Shown here piece by piece: positions 44,527-57,529 of a stretch of DNA of 64,000 nt; position 1 is the first letter of the stretch, and every line of letters begins with the position of its first letter. The stretch covers positions 2,482,501 to 2,546,500 of the forward strand of contig NC_059550.1 in assembly GCF_905220415.1 (NCBI RefSeq), in the 5' to 3' direction. The notes under the pieces were generated by a model. The model worked only from the letters and a program-made list of their open reading frames with translations. It had not been told where the DNA came from and made no database searches. The position numbers were made by a program, and so were the translations under genes. This stretch comes from Colias croceus (Eukaryota > Arthropoda > Insecta > Lepidoptera > Pieridae).

Positions 44527-44850
44527 GCAGTGGTGGCTCAGTGGTAAGACCTCGGTCTTCGAATCGATAAGTCCGCGGTTCGAGACCAGGCGAGCGCGCA
44601 GGAAATAAATTGATTTTTCAATTTATCTGCGCATGTTGTAACATCACCACTGCTCGAACGGTGAAGGAAAACATCGTGAGGAAACCGACATGTCGAAGAA
44701 TTAAAAAAAAAAAAAAAGTTCGACGACATGTGTCATCCGCCAACCCGCACTTGGCCAGCGTGGTGGATTATGGCCTGTACCCTCATAGGAGGCCCGTGTC
44801 CCAGCAGTGGGAACGTATAATATGGGCTGATGATGATGATGATGATGATG
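44527..44850 (+). mobile_element. tRNA-derived SINE, family 2, with GAT tail
   Basis: The A-box-like TGGCTCAGTGGTAAGA and B-box GGTTCGAGACC give a tRNA-like head. The body includes GGAAAACATCGTGAGGAAAC, a 15-A run at 44703-44717 and GGCCCGTGTCCCAGCAGTGG, and ends in TGGGCTGATGATGATGATG. The 3' (GAT)n run is about 24 bp. Frames on both strands here are shadows. Confidence 0.85.
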
Positions 44851-44950
44851 AATATTATGATATACCAGAAGAATATTAAATAGGTACTAGACCCTGGGCA
44901 AAAATTAGGATAAAATTTTAAAATCTATTAGTTATTTCTTTATCTAGGTA

Positions 44951-45070
44951 TTAGCTGTGCCCCCGGTTTTACCAGCATTGTTCCGCTCCTATTCAAATTG
45001 GACCAGTTCCTGAGATTAGCGGGTCAAACAAAGAAACACACTCTTCATCTTTATAATATTAAGTATAGAT
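44951..45070 (-). mobile_element. Helitron-like element, family D, decayed
   Basis: TTAGCTGTGCCCCCGGTTTT to AATATTAAGTATAGA, with the family D core AATTGGACCAG and CCTGAGATTAGC. Internally deleted. Confidence 0.6.
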
Positions 45071-45074
45071 AAAT

Positions 45075-47460
45075 GTATATCGCTACAAACACAATTTAAT
45101 TCACGTCTATACCCATACATTGATAAGTTTACAAGCCCTCTTCTTTTTATAACCATTCAACTACCACATTACCTTCACTCATACCATTGTCTTTCAAACT
45201 CATAAAGGCATCATAAGATTTAACTAATCCTCAGTGAATAAAATGGCCGATTGCCTTTTCACATTTCGTTTTACCATTTACGTAAGCAACTAGACGCAGG
45301 GGTACAGTTAAAACGAGGGTAGATTCGAGATAATTAAAGTTCCCTACATTACGTGTACCGGAGGTCACTTGTACCTAAATAATTGAAGTCTCTATCCTTA
45401 ATTTGTTGGTCATGACTTCTGGTTAGAGGGAATAACAGTCGTGGTCGGGAAGATAGTTAATTATCAGTTTATGTATATTTTGCTTTACGACTGTTTAAGC
45501 CAGATAAGGAAAGAAGGTAACGCAATAATAAAAATATAATTTTGTAGGAATATATTATATTTAACTATATTAAGACATATCCGATCATCAAAACAAAACA
45601 AAAAAATCGAAGGAAGATATATAAAAAATTACGCTTCAACAATAGTATTTACTATTTAGTATTCTATTGTATTCGGTTATCTTATTTTATAAAACAAGGA
45701 ATTCTTAATTTCATCTCATAGTAAACTATCTATCTACTTTATATCGCTTATCGAATCTTTATAACATTACCCTTACACGAGCTCTATTGCTAAAATTACT
45801 AATATCGCCTAATAAAAACTAGTATAATCAGAGCAACCATACTTAAAAGCTCAAAGCTAATTGGTACAGCCTGTAGTATCCATAAACTCTTAGACTAGAA
45901 TGCAGCTAGCAAAAATTTCAATTTACAATTCTTTCAACTAACGAGCGAATGTGTCATCCAAGCAATGCTTGCTGTCAAGGCGATAATTAAAGTGTCAATC
46001 ACTAGAGGGAGTTGTAGCCGCAGATTCTGAAATATAAATATTCATACTTTCCCCGTCGTTAAGTTCGTTACGATCGTCGATTTTATGGAAATTTCTGGAA
46101 TGTGAAATTCGCTGGCTATTAATTAAGGGGCAAATATCGGTGTATATGTTGTAGGATATGGTGGTAATTGGTGTTCAAATCATTTGGGTGATATGTTTTT
46201 TTTATTGCGTTTTCAACAGAGAAGTGTTTAATCATTAGAATATAGAGATATTTACTTTGAACATTTATTAATTGTATTAATATTGTTTGTTTGTTGCAAT
46301 AATATTATTAAAATTGTTTGTTTAATTTATCATCTTTAGTAAACAATGACAGTAACAGTGTGAGAAATAAATAAGTAAAATCTGCACTTCTTGAATGTTT
46401 AAAATTACGTGCGTATATAATACATATTATACGTAAAGATATAGTAAAAGAATAATTGTTCAAATTATGTACTGTGCCCGCTTGAATGCACTATCTTTGT
46501 GCACTATCATGCAAAATCTTTTCAAATCGATACTCCGGAACGACTCACATCGTTCTGTGAAAGCGCTTACACACTAAAAACCTCATGCCTACACTTAATC
46601 CGCCCTACGTACGAAAAACTTTATAACCTTCTCGGAAACAAAAATATATCACCTCCAAATCCTTAAAAGCAATTACTCAAACTTCCGCCTTGTTAAAAAG
46701 TTGATAAAAGACTGGCATACGCCAAAAATAAGAGGGATGCCGAAGGGATTCATAGGGCCTTTAGGGGCTAAATGACGCGTACTATTGTGTCAGCATTTTC
46801 ATGTTTAACTATGTGAAAGGACATTTGTGGCATTTATTATGGAGAAGAAAGAGATGGAGGAATTCCTTAAGTCAAATAAAGCGGCGATCACATGGCGCTG
46901 TTACCTTTGAATGTTCCTTTCAAGTTTCATGTACTTATAAATGACAGGTTATGGTTTTGGTTTTAACTGCTAATGTTGGATGTATCTTTGGTTAAGTGCT
47001 ATTGTTTTTTCATATTTGTACTAAATTCGTAGAGCCTCATTTGCGTAATAACCGATTTAGTAAATAAACACTAACTTACATTTAAAAAAATCAACATTCC
47101 TATGGTATTAGGGCTAGTGTCATGAATATATAACAATTTAATAATGACGCTACGAACGACGAAGAGATAAACACTTTAAACAAGTAAATATACTTTCTTT
47201 GGAGTTCGAAAGTAAATTATTCACACAGTTAAACTATTACCAAAGCTAAGAGCTTATAGTGCAAGCTAGATATCTTGCAAACTATATCCAAATACTACTT
47301 GTAATGTTAATAGTCAAAACTGGGATGTAAATTATAAAGTGAGTGATGACTGTACAGCGTCACAACTGCAGTTTCTATGTCATTACTATTTAGATATTGT
47401 TTTGTAGGTGTTAGTTGGACTAGAACCCTTGCTTATATAGGTAGTCGTAGTTTAACAAGT
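45075..47460. other. Long AT-rich intergenic stretch
   Basis: Nothing recognised on either strand. Confidence 0.5.
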
Positions 47461-47465
47461 AATAA

Positions 47466-47656
47466 TCTACACTATATATTAATATTATAACCCTGAAGAT
47501 TTTGTTTGTTTGTTTGAACGCGCTTATCTCGGGAACTACTGGTCTGATTTGAAAAATTCTTTCGGCGTTAGATAGCCCATTTATCGAGGAGGGCTATAGG
47601 CTTTATGCTATCATGCTAAACCAACAGAAGCGGATGAAACCGCGGGTCATAGCTAG
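47466..47656 (+). mobile_element. Helitron-like element, family D, full copy
   Basis: TCTACACTATATATTAATAT start after A, TTTGTTTGTTTGAACGCGCT, the phrase GATAGCCCATTTATCGAGGA, and GAAACCGCGGGTCATAGCTAG before T. Confidence 0.85.
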
Positions 47657-47659
47657 TAA

Positions 47660-48375
47660 ATGTATAAAATATATGAAGTACCTACTGTAATTTGTAAAGA
47701 TCTTTCAAATTTAAAAGCCTCCACTTTATTAAAATTGATAATTTTAATTACTATAGATTGCTCACTTAATTCTAATGATAGTTTTGCGAAATCCATATTA
47801 TGCGATAATTACAAACACGTATTAAATCTGCATGCGTGCGTTTTATACTATCCTTTATGACTTAAAATAATTTGATATGAATAACTGCAGCATTATCGAA
47901 GGCGTTTTTCATTATAGTTAATCATAACAAAGTAACAAATCATGGAATATTACCACCAATTGTCATTCTCTTTTGAGTTTAAATGTATATTATTTACTTC
48001 CTGACTTTATTTATTTATATCTATATACAAATAAACATATTTCGAAGGCTTTAATCATAGGCTTTAATAATACTGGAAGTGCAATCCCTCCGCCCTTGCG
48101 TAACGAAGGGCAGTCAACCATGCCGACTGCGGTTTCTAGAGCGGACCTCCCAAACCTCACACAAAATACTTGGCTTTGATTTGATATGTATATATTTAGA
48201 TATAGGAGTAGATATACTATGTATTTGAATTAATAGATAGAGACATGATGACATTTGGATGCTGCTGTAACAACACATACACAGACATAATGATAGTTTT
48301 TTTTTATCACTATTCTGTATTTTGTTTATAAAACATGAACACAGAGAAAATCCAAATATTTAGAAGATATATTTT
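47660..48375. other. Intergenic stretch
   Basis: A GC-rich patch near 48085-48160 (CCCTCCGCCCTTGCGTAACG) may be a repeat fragment. No gene is supported. Confidence 0.45.
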
Positions 48376-48378
48376 CAA

Positions 48379-48520
48379 CTAGCGGCCCGCCCCGGCTTCG
48401 CCCGTTTTACATATTTACATTTTCTCTACATAAGAACCATCCTCGTACTTCAAGGAATATAATATAATAAAAAATAATTATCGTAATCGGTCCACCCGTT
48501 CACGCGTGATGCCGTGACTA
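48379..48520 (-). mobile_element. Helitron-like element, family C
   Basis: CTAG, then CGGCCCGCCCCGGCTTCGCC, then TTTTCTCTACATAAGAACCA and ATCGGTCCACCCGTTCACGC. The far end is eroded. Confidence 0.7.
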
Positions 48521-48524
48521 CATA

Positions 48525-49100
48525 ATATAATGTGATGCTTAATAAAATTAAATTGGAAAATATTCCTAAACCTGTACTGGAAATCTAATGAATTTCTGAG
48601 CAGTTTAATAAACTACAATAATAAACCTACACTTAATATTTTAGAACTTTCTATCTTATGTACTTATATAAAAAGATAGACGTATCCAATGTAAGTTGAA
48701 TTATAAAAAAGGTATACTTTTTCGTCCTGACAAAGGAGACTTTCATATCGACGCGTATGTATATTTTATTTTTAGGGATCCGACCAAATGTCACGTCCGT
48801 TTTCTCCGAGACTAAATGTATAAATGAATTCAGATATTAAACATTTAACAGAGGATTTAAAAGGTTATATAGAAATTCGAAATTGATACTATTGAGAACA
48901 TTAACTGTCTTACCACAAAAAAACTTTAGACAAGGGAGGGACTTTAAGCGCGGGTTCTCTTTAATCTGGTATTGTCGTATTTCACATAGACAACTATTAA
49001 AGTGACAGATCCCTGGTTTAAAGGTAGACTGTGTTTAAATTGTTTTGTGGTAATACATTTCTTATTGTTTCCAATAATTACGGAATTTTGATTACAGGTG
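48525..49100. other. Intergenic stretch
   Basis: No supported feature. Confidence 0.5.
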
Positions 49101-49101
49101 A

Positions 49102-49322
49102 CTAGCTTTCCACCCGCGGCATCGCCCGCGCAGTCAAAGAAAAATCCGCATAGTTCCCGTTCCCGTGGGATTTCCGGGATAAAACCTATCCTATGTCCTT
49201 TCTCGGGTATCAAAATAACTCTATACCAAATTTCATGCAAATTGGTCCAGTAGTTAAGACGTGATTGAGTAACAGACAGACAGACAGAGTTACTTTCGCA
49301 TTTATAATACAATTAGTATGGA
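49102..49322 (-). mobile_element. Helitron-like element, family A
   Basis: A complete copy closely related to 19932-20140. A before CTAG, GA before T. Confidence 0.85.
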
Positions 49323-49329
49323 TTTACGC

Positions 49330-49680
49330 TCTGCAGGATTTTGAAAAGACACTGTTATGAAAAACAATAATTAACATTAAAAGTGAAGAGCAAACTAAAA
49401 CAATATTTTTACCTACGTTTTGTTTTTAACACCAGCATACCAAGCAACAAAAGAATAAAAATCAAAGTTTATTTTATATTGACAATGTTAAAATAATATT
49501 TTGTAAATAATTCATTTCCAGTTCTTTTCTGTCGAAACTGCTTTCCAATGGGTACCTCATTGTTATGACAATACAAAAGCGCTTTTAAAGGAACTCTTGT
49601 TCAATGAATTAATTTCAGTTTGAGTTTATAACATTCAATAAATAACAAATTATTTTAAGTAAGCTTATAACATTTATATA
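49330..49680. other. Intergenic stretch
   Basis: No supported feature. Confidence 0.5.
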
Positions 49681-49685
49681 TTTTA

Positions 49686-49858
49686 CTAGCTTTCCGTCAG
49701 AGGCTTCGCCCGCTTTATCTAAAACCTAATAAATTAAACACGACTCCTTCATCGAGAATCACTCTATCCATTAAAGAAACACGTCAAAATTCGTTGCGTA
49801 GTTTTAAGCATTGATAGGGATGGACAGACCGCAACAGTGACTTTGTTTTATTCTATAT
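49686..49858 (-). mobile_element. Helitron-like element, family B, diverged
   Basis: CTAG after A; hairpin altered to GTCAGAGGCTTCGCCCGC; family B body with deletions. Confidence 0.7.
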
Positions 49859-49864
49859 AGTTAT

Positions 49865-51243
49865 AAATCAATCATAATGCACTAATTACCGCGATAATGA
49901 AAATTCCTATCTAATATAAACATGGTATAACTAACTATAAAATAAATAACTTATCCTAATAAATATACAAGAAACACCGCACGCTAAATAAACATAATTT
50001 ATTATTAATGTAACATCTTAAACGCAATATTATCACGAATATCCGAATAAGCAATATACTAAGAAAATCGAGATTAACAAGCGCAAGTACCATCTCGCCA
50101 TCCTGAGAGACTTATTAATATTCCCAATACCTTTTTCTTAAGTCCATCTGTACATCTTCAAACCAAAATTGATTTCGCATTAGGCCCTAATCTTCAAAGG
50201 CTAACAAAATGATTGATTTACATTTATTTGAAGACTCGATAGAAATCGTCTGTCAGCTACCTATTAATATTTATAAATGTATTTTTTTCGGCTCTTCAGA
50301 AAATACAGAATATTGCTTATTAAATATGAAAGGTATTGGCGGAAGCTGTGAGGAATTTATAAATAGAAACGGTTCAACCGTTACAGTTTTTTTTAAGATT
50401 TTTCGAGGAGGTTAACTCGCAATATTACCTCCCTATTTGTAGGATGCTCACAATTAGTTACTGCTAACATTAAATAGAACTGATCTTATCATCAATTCAA
50501 TAGAATCCGGAATATTTCGCTATAATTCTTTCAAACGTCATGTACTTCGTAAAGTCGATCACAAAGCGGTGATTGTGTCCAAAAATTTTTGAGAGCTCCA
50601 TAAATATGAAATTGGTTCCACTTACCTATATTTTTATAAACAGCACTAAAAGACGGGTCTTGTACAAGGTATTTGAATAGGAATTGTCGAAAATATTCAT
50701 TTCGCCATGGAGTACGACACAGGTGCCGGCAAGGGCCGAAATTGGAAAATTTTATAGGATTATCTGAACCTGTTTATTTTAGCCTGCAAGGATTTAGGCG
50801 TTGCCTTTCATAAATATTTGAAGATTTACGAAAGATTTAAATTTCAGTGAAATATTAGAATGCTTTGAGATACAAAAATGTATGTTTGTTTTGTGAAAAT
50901 ACGTGTAATTATTTAAATCTTTAGAGTTTATGTGAGAATGTAATTTTATCTGTTATACATTAAGATTTGAAATATAAACTAAGCAGTTGCATAAATGTTT
51001 GTTTGCTTTTTTCACAAAATATTTAAATTATGATTCAAGTTTCAGTGTTGTATTTTGTTAATAATAATATGTTTGTCAGTTACACCGGCAGTTCGCTGGA
51101 CATCTTGCTGTTACGTCTAACTGCTTGCTCAGCGCTTAGAGCGATACATGCAAATATTTGCAACATGCACGTTGCTTGCATACTGTCTTACTTTGAAACT
51201 GATGTCTATACTTTAGCTTATAATATTTTATATGTTGGTACTA
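49865..51243. other. Intergenic stretch
   Basis: No supported feature; a 68-codon frame near 50209 has no family resemblance. Confidence 0.5.
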
Positions 51244-51246
51244 TTA

Positions 51247-51489
51247 GGGTGCATTTAGATCAAACGTGCGAGCGAATCTAACCCCACTATGTAAATTATT
51301 TTAGTGTAAACAGGCGTAGAGCCTAATTTCGTTGTTTAGTGCGTTCGAAAAAATTCTATGCAATGTAGGTACTAATACTGAACAACACTGAATACGAGTT
51401 TTCGTTTACACTAAAATATAACGAAGGAATTTGGAAGGAATGCTCTTGTTATAGCTCTAGATCTATGTTCGTTTGATCTAAATGCACCG
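51247..51489. mobile_element. PIF/Harbinger-type MITE, 243 bp
   Basis: Ends GGGTGCATTTAGATCAAACG and, inverted, CGGTGCATTTAGATCAAACG. TTA is duplicated at 51244-51246 and 51490-51492. Internal subterminal arms (TTTAGTGTAAAC and GTTTACACTAAA) also pair. Confidence 0.8.
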
Positions 51490-51615
51490 TTACAAAATGT
51501 TACGAATGTGCAAGAATATGTTATGTTGTGTGATTGTTGTAAATTTTTTTATGCAACGTTGCTGTAATCCGATTGTCATTACATTATAGAGCCAGAAATT
51601 TAAATGTATATAATA

Positions 51616-51790
51616 CTAGCGGTCCGCCCCGGCTTCGCCCGTGGTACATATTAACGTTTTCTCTACATAAGAACCATCCTCGTACTTCAAGGAATATAAT
51701 AAAAACAGAATTATCGAAATCGGTTCAGCCGTTCTCGAGTTATGCGCTTACCAACACATTTTGGGATTCATTTTTATATTATAAAGATGA
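51616..51790 (-). mobile_element. Helitron-like element, family C, full copy
   Basis: A before CTAG, GGTCCGCCCCGGCTTCGCCC, body with GAAATCGGTTCAGCCGTTCT, and GA before T at the far end. Confidence 0.85.
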
Positions 51791-51794
51791 TCTA

Positions 51795-53605
51795 CTACAG
51801 ATCAAATAGGCCAACGATAGAGCCTCAACGATTGAACTCTATAATAATGACTTATATTATAAATATGAAAAAAGCAGATCTGATTTAATAATATTATCTA
51901 TTTACGTATTGACCAGGGCATTGATTTTATACGGAAATGTTAAAAAAATTATAATACAAGAAAGTTTCTTAGAGCTAAGGAAATTTCCGATAAAACAATG
52001 TTGATCCGTGAATTTTACCTCCATTATTTATAACTTAAATTCCGCTCTGAAAATAGATATTGGACAGACGTTATACTAGAGGTATATATGTAAAAGTCAG
52101 TATATCAGATATAAGTATTACATTACATACATTTAAAAGAAAAAAATCTAAATTGAAAAAAAATTATGATTAAAATATAAAACTACAGTTTATGAATTTT
52201 GGCTATAAGGGCCTGGCTAGGGGCTTGAAATAATATCATTAGTTTGAATAAATCGTCAAAGATTAAACAGCACATGAAAAAGTAATCCAAATCCTGTAGT
52301 TGCATTTTACGTGCACCCCGTTAAACATGATCCCTCATTCATTATCATTATTACGGGAATCTTAGCACCCTAAACTTGTTATCGATCATGTAAACATACG
52401 AAGCTATATTTTGTACTGTTCCTTTTCGACTTAGGTACAAATCTCTTCATTTTTCAACTTTCATTAGATTATTAAAATCTCTTTTATTATATTTTTATTT
52501 CTTGTGAAAATACTACTACACTTAGTTATTTTATAATTATAAGGATATTGTTATTTTAAACAGGATAACGATTAATACAAGTCCTTTTTCAACAGTACAA
52601 TAATTACGAGAATTTCGGACAGCTTAGTTCGGACTAATTCGCTATAATTGTCAAAATAGTTGACAGTTGACAGTTGTGACGTGTGATAATGACAATTATT
52701 CAAACAAACAGTTACCATATTTAATTAAAACAATCCTTTATTATATATACATTGTACATGGATTGTACAAGTAGACACATATTTCAACTATGAAAACAAT
52801 ATCAGTACGTTTTTCAACCAACTGCAAACCCGTATATTCCACACCGACATAAAGGAAATTGCTTATAAATAAACACATTAGTGTGAAAGCCGGATTTGAG
52901 AGCGCTAACAACATTTCCCCGGATTCTATTGTCGGTCTTAAGTACCTACTTAACACTTCACATCATACATTGTGTATTATCCCCGAGTTTCCTAAACCCT
53001 TATGAGGGAGTATTTTCATTTCTTTTTCAAGAAAGTTGATATTATTGTTTTCATTTTTCGAGTTTCGTATATCATCGCTGGCTGTAGGTTGTCGGTCTTA
53101 TTTGCGTATTTGTCTGTCATTTTTTTAATATTGAGAGATAATTATACGAAAAATTAAAATGCATAGGTAGTATGACGTTATTCTTCCAAGAATAACTTCA
53201 ATTAGATTATTGAATTTATATTAAGGTAGAGTTATTTGAGGTGTTTTAATTCAAGTAAAACTAATTATGATTATGTTAAGCTGACTTTGACTCTATGCCT
53301 CAGGAAACACATTAACCCGTCGATATGCGCCTGATTTATTCCCTATATGTTCGATCTTGTGTTCCATAATACTATAATAGTGATTAAATAAATCCTTATT
53401 TATGGCTATTTTCTTGTTGTTAAGGAAATCAAAGAAATTAATTATTTATCTTACGCTCCCGCTTAAGCCAAATATTTTGGTAAAAAAATCAATTTCGTAA
53501 TTAATTTGTTTTGAAGGCCTACTGATATTTTCCTTTCATTTTGTAATACTTACAGAAAAAGACATTAAAAACATAATGAACAAAAAAGTTACTATAGAAG
53601 GAAAA
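51795..53605. other. Intergenic stretch
   Basis: A duplicated GTTGACAGTTGACAGTTG lies near 52659-52676. No supported gene. Confidence 0.45.
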
Positions 53606-53610
53606 CCGAA

Positions 53611-53709
53611 CGTATTTTGATGCGGTTTTTTTTTTTATAGAGCTATTCTCGATTATGGTTTTAGTTTAGGTTTTACACAAAGCGAGCGAAGCCGCATGCG
53701 GAAAGCTAG
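53611..53709 (+). mobile_element. Helitron-like element, family B, 3' half
   Basis: TATTTTGATGCGGTTTTTTT to the hairpin GCGAGCGAAGCCGCATGCGG and AAAGCTAG before T. The 5' half is missing. Confidence 0.7.
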
Positions 53710-53714
53710 TATAA

Positions 53715-55555
53715 AATATCTAAATAAAATCTATTGAAAATATGAATATTTGATGAAACGTTAGTTGATAAGCTGTTGCTAAACTATAAATCGTGATCCA
53801 ATCGTTTTAGTGCAATTTAGTTTTGTCAATCACAAAACTAAGTGATTGAATTTTTGGGTATCGATTTGTGTATGTGCTTTCAACAATATTTGATAAAGCT
53901 TTATTCAGCACAAAGTTCCGAGGCTGAATGATGAAAACCTCGTATGGTAAGAATTTTGAACGTCTTTCCTTATATTATGATAGGTAGATATATTATCTTA
54001 TTCATTTGTATTTTATGCATTTATAATAGAGCTATATGCTCTATTAATTCAATATTATATAAGTAAAGTTTTTTTTCTATGATGACTACTGGTACGTTGG
54101 TCTTAAAGTTTATTATTGTCTTTACTTCGTAATATTTTAAAACGGAAAAGAATATTTTATAGTTATTATGTATGTTGTTATGATTTAAATCGAAAGTGAC
54201 TGATCGAACGATTTAAAAAAAATGTAAAAGCCGAGCTATCCGCTTAGCTACGATAACAAAATGAAAACATGAACTGTACGCAAAAATCTACTAAATAATG
54301 AAACATCTCACAGTGAAAAAGGCTCCGTGGAATCGCAATTCACAACAGGATAATTTACCAAAACACATTTCACCTCAAAACCCGCCTAATTAGCTCAATG
54401 AAACAGCATTCATATTAAACCTAATCTTCTTCATCAGTACCATTACCCAATAAAAGATTCCATTTACAAGATTATCCCATATTACATTAGATTGACTACC
54501 GGACTATTGTTTGTCTCGAGATTAATTTATTTCACGGCAAGTAGCAGCCAATTAGTGCGATTCAAGAGGTCTGGTCGAAATATCTGTCATTACTAACAAT
54601 TACTAACAAAACATCAATGAAGAGAGAATTTTGGACCATTTAGTTTACAATTCTTGCTTTGTATAAACATTAAGATAGAAGAGACATATACAATCATCAA
54701 TGGACTTGTAAAAATTATTAATACGATTACAGTTTTAGTAATAAACATAGTATATAGAAACAGATGTGAAAACTGAAATACATTAGGAGCAGAAGAAGGA
54801 AAGTTACAGCAAAGGAAACGCGAATGTTCAATAGTAATTACCTACTAGTTAGCAGTTCATAACGAATTTAAGGTTCATTCCTCTTTATTACGTGCTAGAA
54901 AAACAAATGTGCAACCGTGCTACTTATACTACTTATATAAAAAAAACGTATTTTATAAACAATTAACTAGGTATATTCATGTTTCAAACTGATATAACGA
55001 TTATATTTCCCTTATTGAAGCTCTACTTTTCGCCAAAGAAAATTTTTATTACAACTCAAAATAAAAATCTACACAAAGAATATCAAACAAAAGAATTGAT
55101 GTCAAATAGCCATTTGATTTAACCCCGTGGATTTAACTGCAATATAAACAAAATCAAAAGCTCAATAGTGTGTTTCATAAAAGTACTATTATGTATTCTG
55201 TGATAAAAGTCAACACGTAGTTATAATATATTATTCAAAATTCAAAACCCTACATAAATTCCCATTGACAGGCATCAAGATACGCGCGAATGCATATTGG
55301 AAAATTTTATTAAGAACGCCGTGTTCGAGTGACGTGACAATAATCCGATGCATCAATTTTCAATAACATTTCTGAACAAATATATTGTATCTTGAAGTTT
55401 GAGAGCGTATTTGTTTAGGAATTTTGTTTGGAGAGTTTTATAAATCTTAAAGATTTAAAAAAAATGGTCTTTATTATTGACCAATTCAGAAAAGCTGTTC
55501 CTGAACGTATAATAATAATAAAGAATTTTATTTATTTATATATATACACATTATT
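53715..55555. other. Intergenic stretch
   Basis: No supported feature. Confidence 0.5.
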
Positions 55556-55556
55556 A

Positions 55557-55655
55557 TGCTGCCAAAACAATACAAACAAAACTAATTCTAAAAAAAGTAC
55601 AGAAAGCGGCCTTATCACTTATGAGTGATCTTTTCCAGGCAACCAACTGAATGAA
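55557..55655 (-). mobile_element. 5'-truncated LINE tail relic
   Basis: AGCGGCCTTATCACTTATGA followed by GTGATCTTTTCCAGGCAACCA is the reverse of the tail type seen at 23520-23655. Confidence 0.5.
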
Positions 55656-56164
55656 CAATACAACTAACTAGAAAGGGAAGTATGTTTTAATTTCTTTACT
55701 CATACAACATACTATTATATGCTAATATAAGCGTTCAATTAAACTACAATATAATAATATCTAATGTTTTAGCAATAGGTAAATTTATTACAAAATACAG
55801 GAAGCTAGTTACATACAGGTCACGTACTAGATTTGCTACAAGCTAGGTTACCTATAACCTACTTAGTTCTCGTGGTTAGCGAGATGAACTAAGCAGTCTC
55901 TGAATTAATAACTGCATGCTATACATTATGTATATGACTCTTCTTAGAATAGAAGCGGATGAATACGAATGATTAATGATATTCATTATAATATTTTCTT
56001 CACATTTCATACATGCTCTCTTTATCCCTAACTTTGTAAAACTATTGCAAATCAACAAATCAACTTTCGAAATCACTATCAGCAAATTTTTATCTCACAC
56101 TGCCGAGCCAATGCCAATACTAACGAGCATATATCGCATGACAAGGATCTTTATTAAATTCAAA

Positions 56165-56275
56165 ATGATCAGTCTTTTATTTCTTTTCTATGCTTTTCAA
56201 TGTATAATGTATATGGTAGAATCTAACACAAAACCCAGGTATTACATCAAAAGACTAGAAGATATTAAATCTTAG
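56165..56275 (+). CDS. Possible small secreted peptide or first exon
   Basis: A 36-codon frame from ATG at 56165 to TAG. Its N-terminus is strongly hydrophobic (LLFLFYAFQCIMYMV) and followed by a charged, Lys/Arg-rich tail. That looks like a signal peptide plus a short mature part, or the first exon of a longer secreted gene. It lies 450 bp upstream of the MBF2-type gene on the same strand. The frame is open upstream to 55976. It could well be chance in AT-rich DNA. Confidence 0.25.
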   Translation: MISLLFLFYAFQCIMYMVESNTKPRYYIKRLEDIKS

Positions 56276-56385
56276 TAGGTACTTACATCAAAAGACGTAC
56301 CTAATCAAACCTTCTGTATTTTTAATGATAACTAACTAAAATAAGTTCATCTGATATACATCTGATGAACTGAGTTATTATATTA

Positions 56386-56565
56386 CTAGCTGCGCTCTGC
56401 GGTTTCACTCACGTGGCTCCGCTCCTGTAAATTTGGTCTTAGCGTGATGATATATAGCCTCGATGAATGGGCTATCTAACACTGAAAGAATTTTTCAAAT
56501 CGGACCAGTAGTTCCTGAGATTAGCGTGTTCAAACAAACAAACTCTTCAGCTTTTAAATTCCCCA
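56386..56565 (-). mobile_element. Helitron-like element, family D
   Basis: A before CTAG, CTGCGCTCTGCGGTTTCACT, the GGACCAGTAGTTCCTGAGAT core, and AAACAAACTCTTCAGC. The extreme 5' end is eroded. Confidence 0.75.
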
Positions 56566-56723
56566 ACAAAATTCTTGTATAAGTATTTCGCTGTGAACCG
56601 ATAGCAATACGTGTATTTCGTATTTAATAACATAATAAAACCATAATCACCTTGTAAAATTTTATTATTCAATTAATGTTTACGCATTCACTATTTATTT
56701 TTCTTTTATCTGAAAATATCGAT

Positions 56724-57523
56724 ATGAAAGCTTATGTAGTGTTGTTTTTATTTTGTATATTGAAAATAGTTTTAAGTAGAGATTTCTATGTGGGTATGTT
56801 TAAGAGAAATGATATTCTGGTGGCCCAGGACCGATTGTATAAAGAAAAAGTGCCGTTTAGGAAAATATACGCGAAGTATGGGAGGCTATTTAAATGTCCT
56901 GTAAGTTTTTCTATTGTGTATCGAAGTCCTAGTCAACTACCACATAATATTATAAATCAATGTCTTGTCTGTATCCTTAGAACTTGATTATGATACGGTT
57001 TTAACTTTTAATAGATATTATAGTTGTTTAAAGGGAAGTAGGTTTATTTTATGTTAAGTTTAGATATCACAGGCGAATACGTGGGCAAAAATCTAAGTCA
57101 ATATTAGGTATGTCTAAGCCACTAAAACTAAATATCTTTATTATCATATTTCGACAAAAGCATTTCTTTAATTACCACACTAACTAATGCACTATAATTC
57201 ATTTTCAGATAACCTACTTCAGAGTGGTCGACCGCCTCGGGGTCGGTCGAGGTCCAAAGGTCGAAATAATTCGTGGCGGTCTTCAACACAAATACTTAGT
57301 TCTACGCCTAACATCTCTATACAGCTACCCTATATCTGTTAACGTCTATGTGGGATGCGCTAACAAAATACCTCCAAGAACAGCTATTAGTACTAAATCA
57401 CCTGATATTACTACAGAATCGAAGGGTATGGATAAAACAACTGTCGTCATAGATGGACATGTAGATTCAGGAAATTCTACAGATACTAATAAAACTATGG
57501 ATGCTACTACGGCTGCTACGTAA
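56724..57523 (+). CDS. MBF2-family secreted protein, two exons
   Basis: Exon 1 is 56724-56900 (59 codons, ends CCT before GTAAGT). Exon 2 is 57209-57523 (104 codons plus TAA, after ATTTTCAG). The join is phase 0, giving 163 residues. Residues 1-18 form a clear signal peptide, so the protein is likely secreted. The central part, especially ITYFRVVDRLGVGRG and the following IIRGGLQHKYLVLRLTS, matches the pattern of the insect MBF2 domain (PF15868). That family was named for a silkworm transcription co-activator, but most members are secreted proteins of unknown role. Two cysteines (58 and 109) could pair. The tail from about 115 is Thr/Ser-rich with NST (148) and NKT (153) sequons, longer than usual. 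I chose ATG 56724 over the upstream in-frame ATG at 56676 because it starts directly before the hydrophobic core. A candidate AATAAA lies at 57743. Confidence 0.8.
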
Positions 57524-57529
57524 ATTTTG

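Noticed and set aside
44527..44600. Second tRNA-like sequence
   Set aside because: It is the head of SINE family 2, with a truncated reverse copy at 39595-39795.
52741..52956. Minus-strand 71-codon frame with a hydrophobic segment, as a receptor exon
   Set aside because: No convincing acceptor-donor pair and no family pattern. It may be chance in AT-rich DNA.
55976..56164. Upstream part of the open frame before the small secreted peptide
   Set aside because: It would bury the hydrophobic leader inside the protein. The ATG at 56165 is the only start that gives a sensible product.
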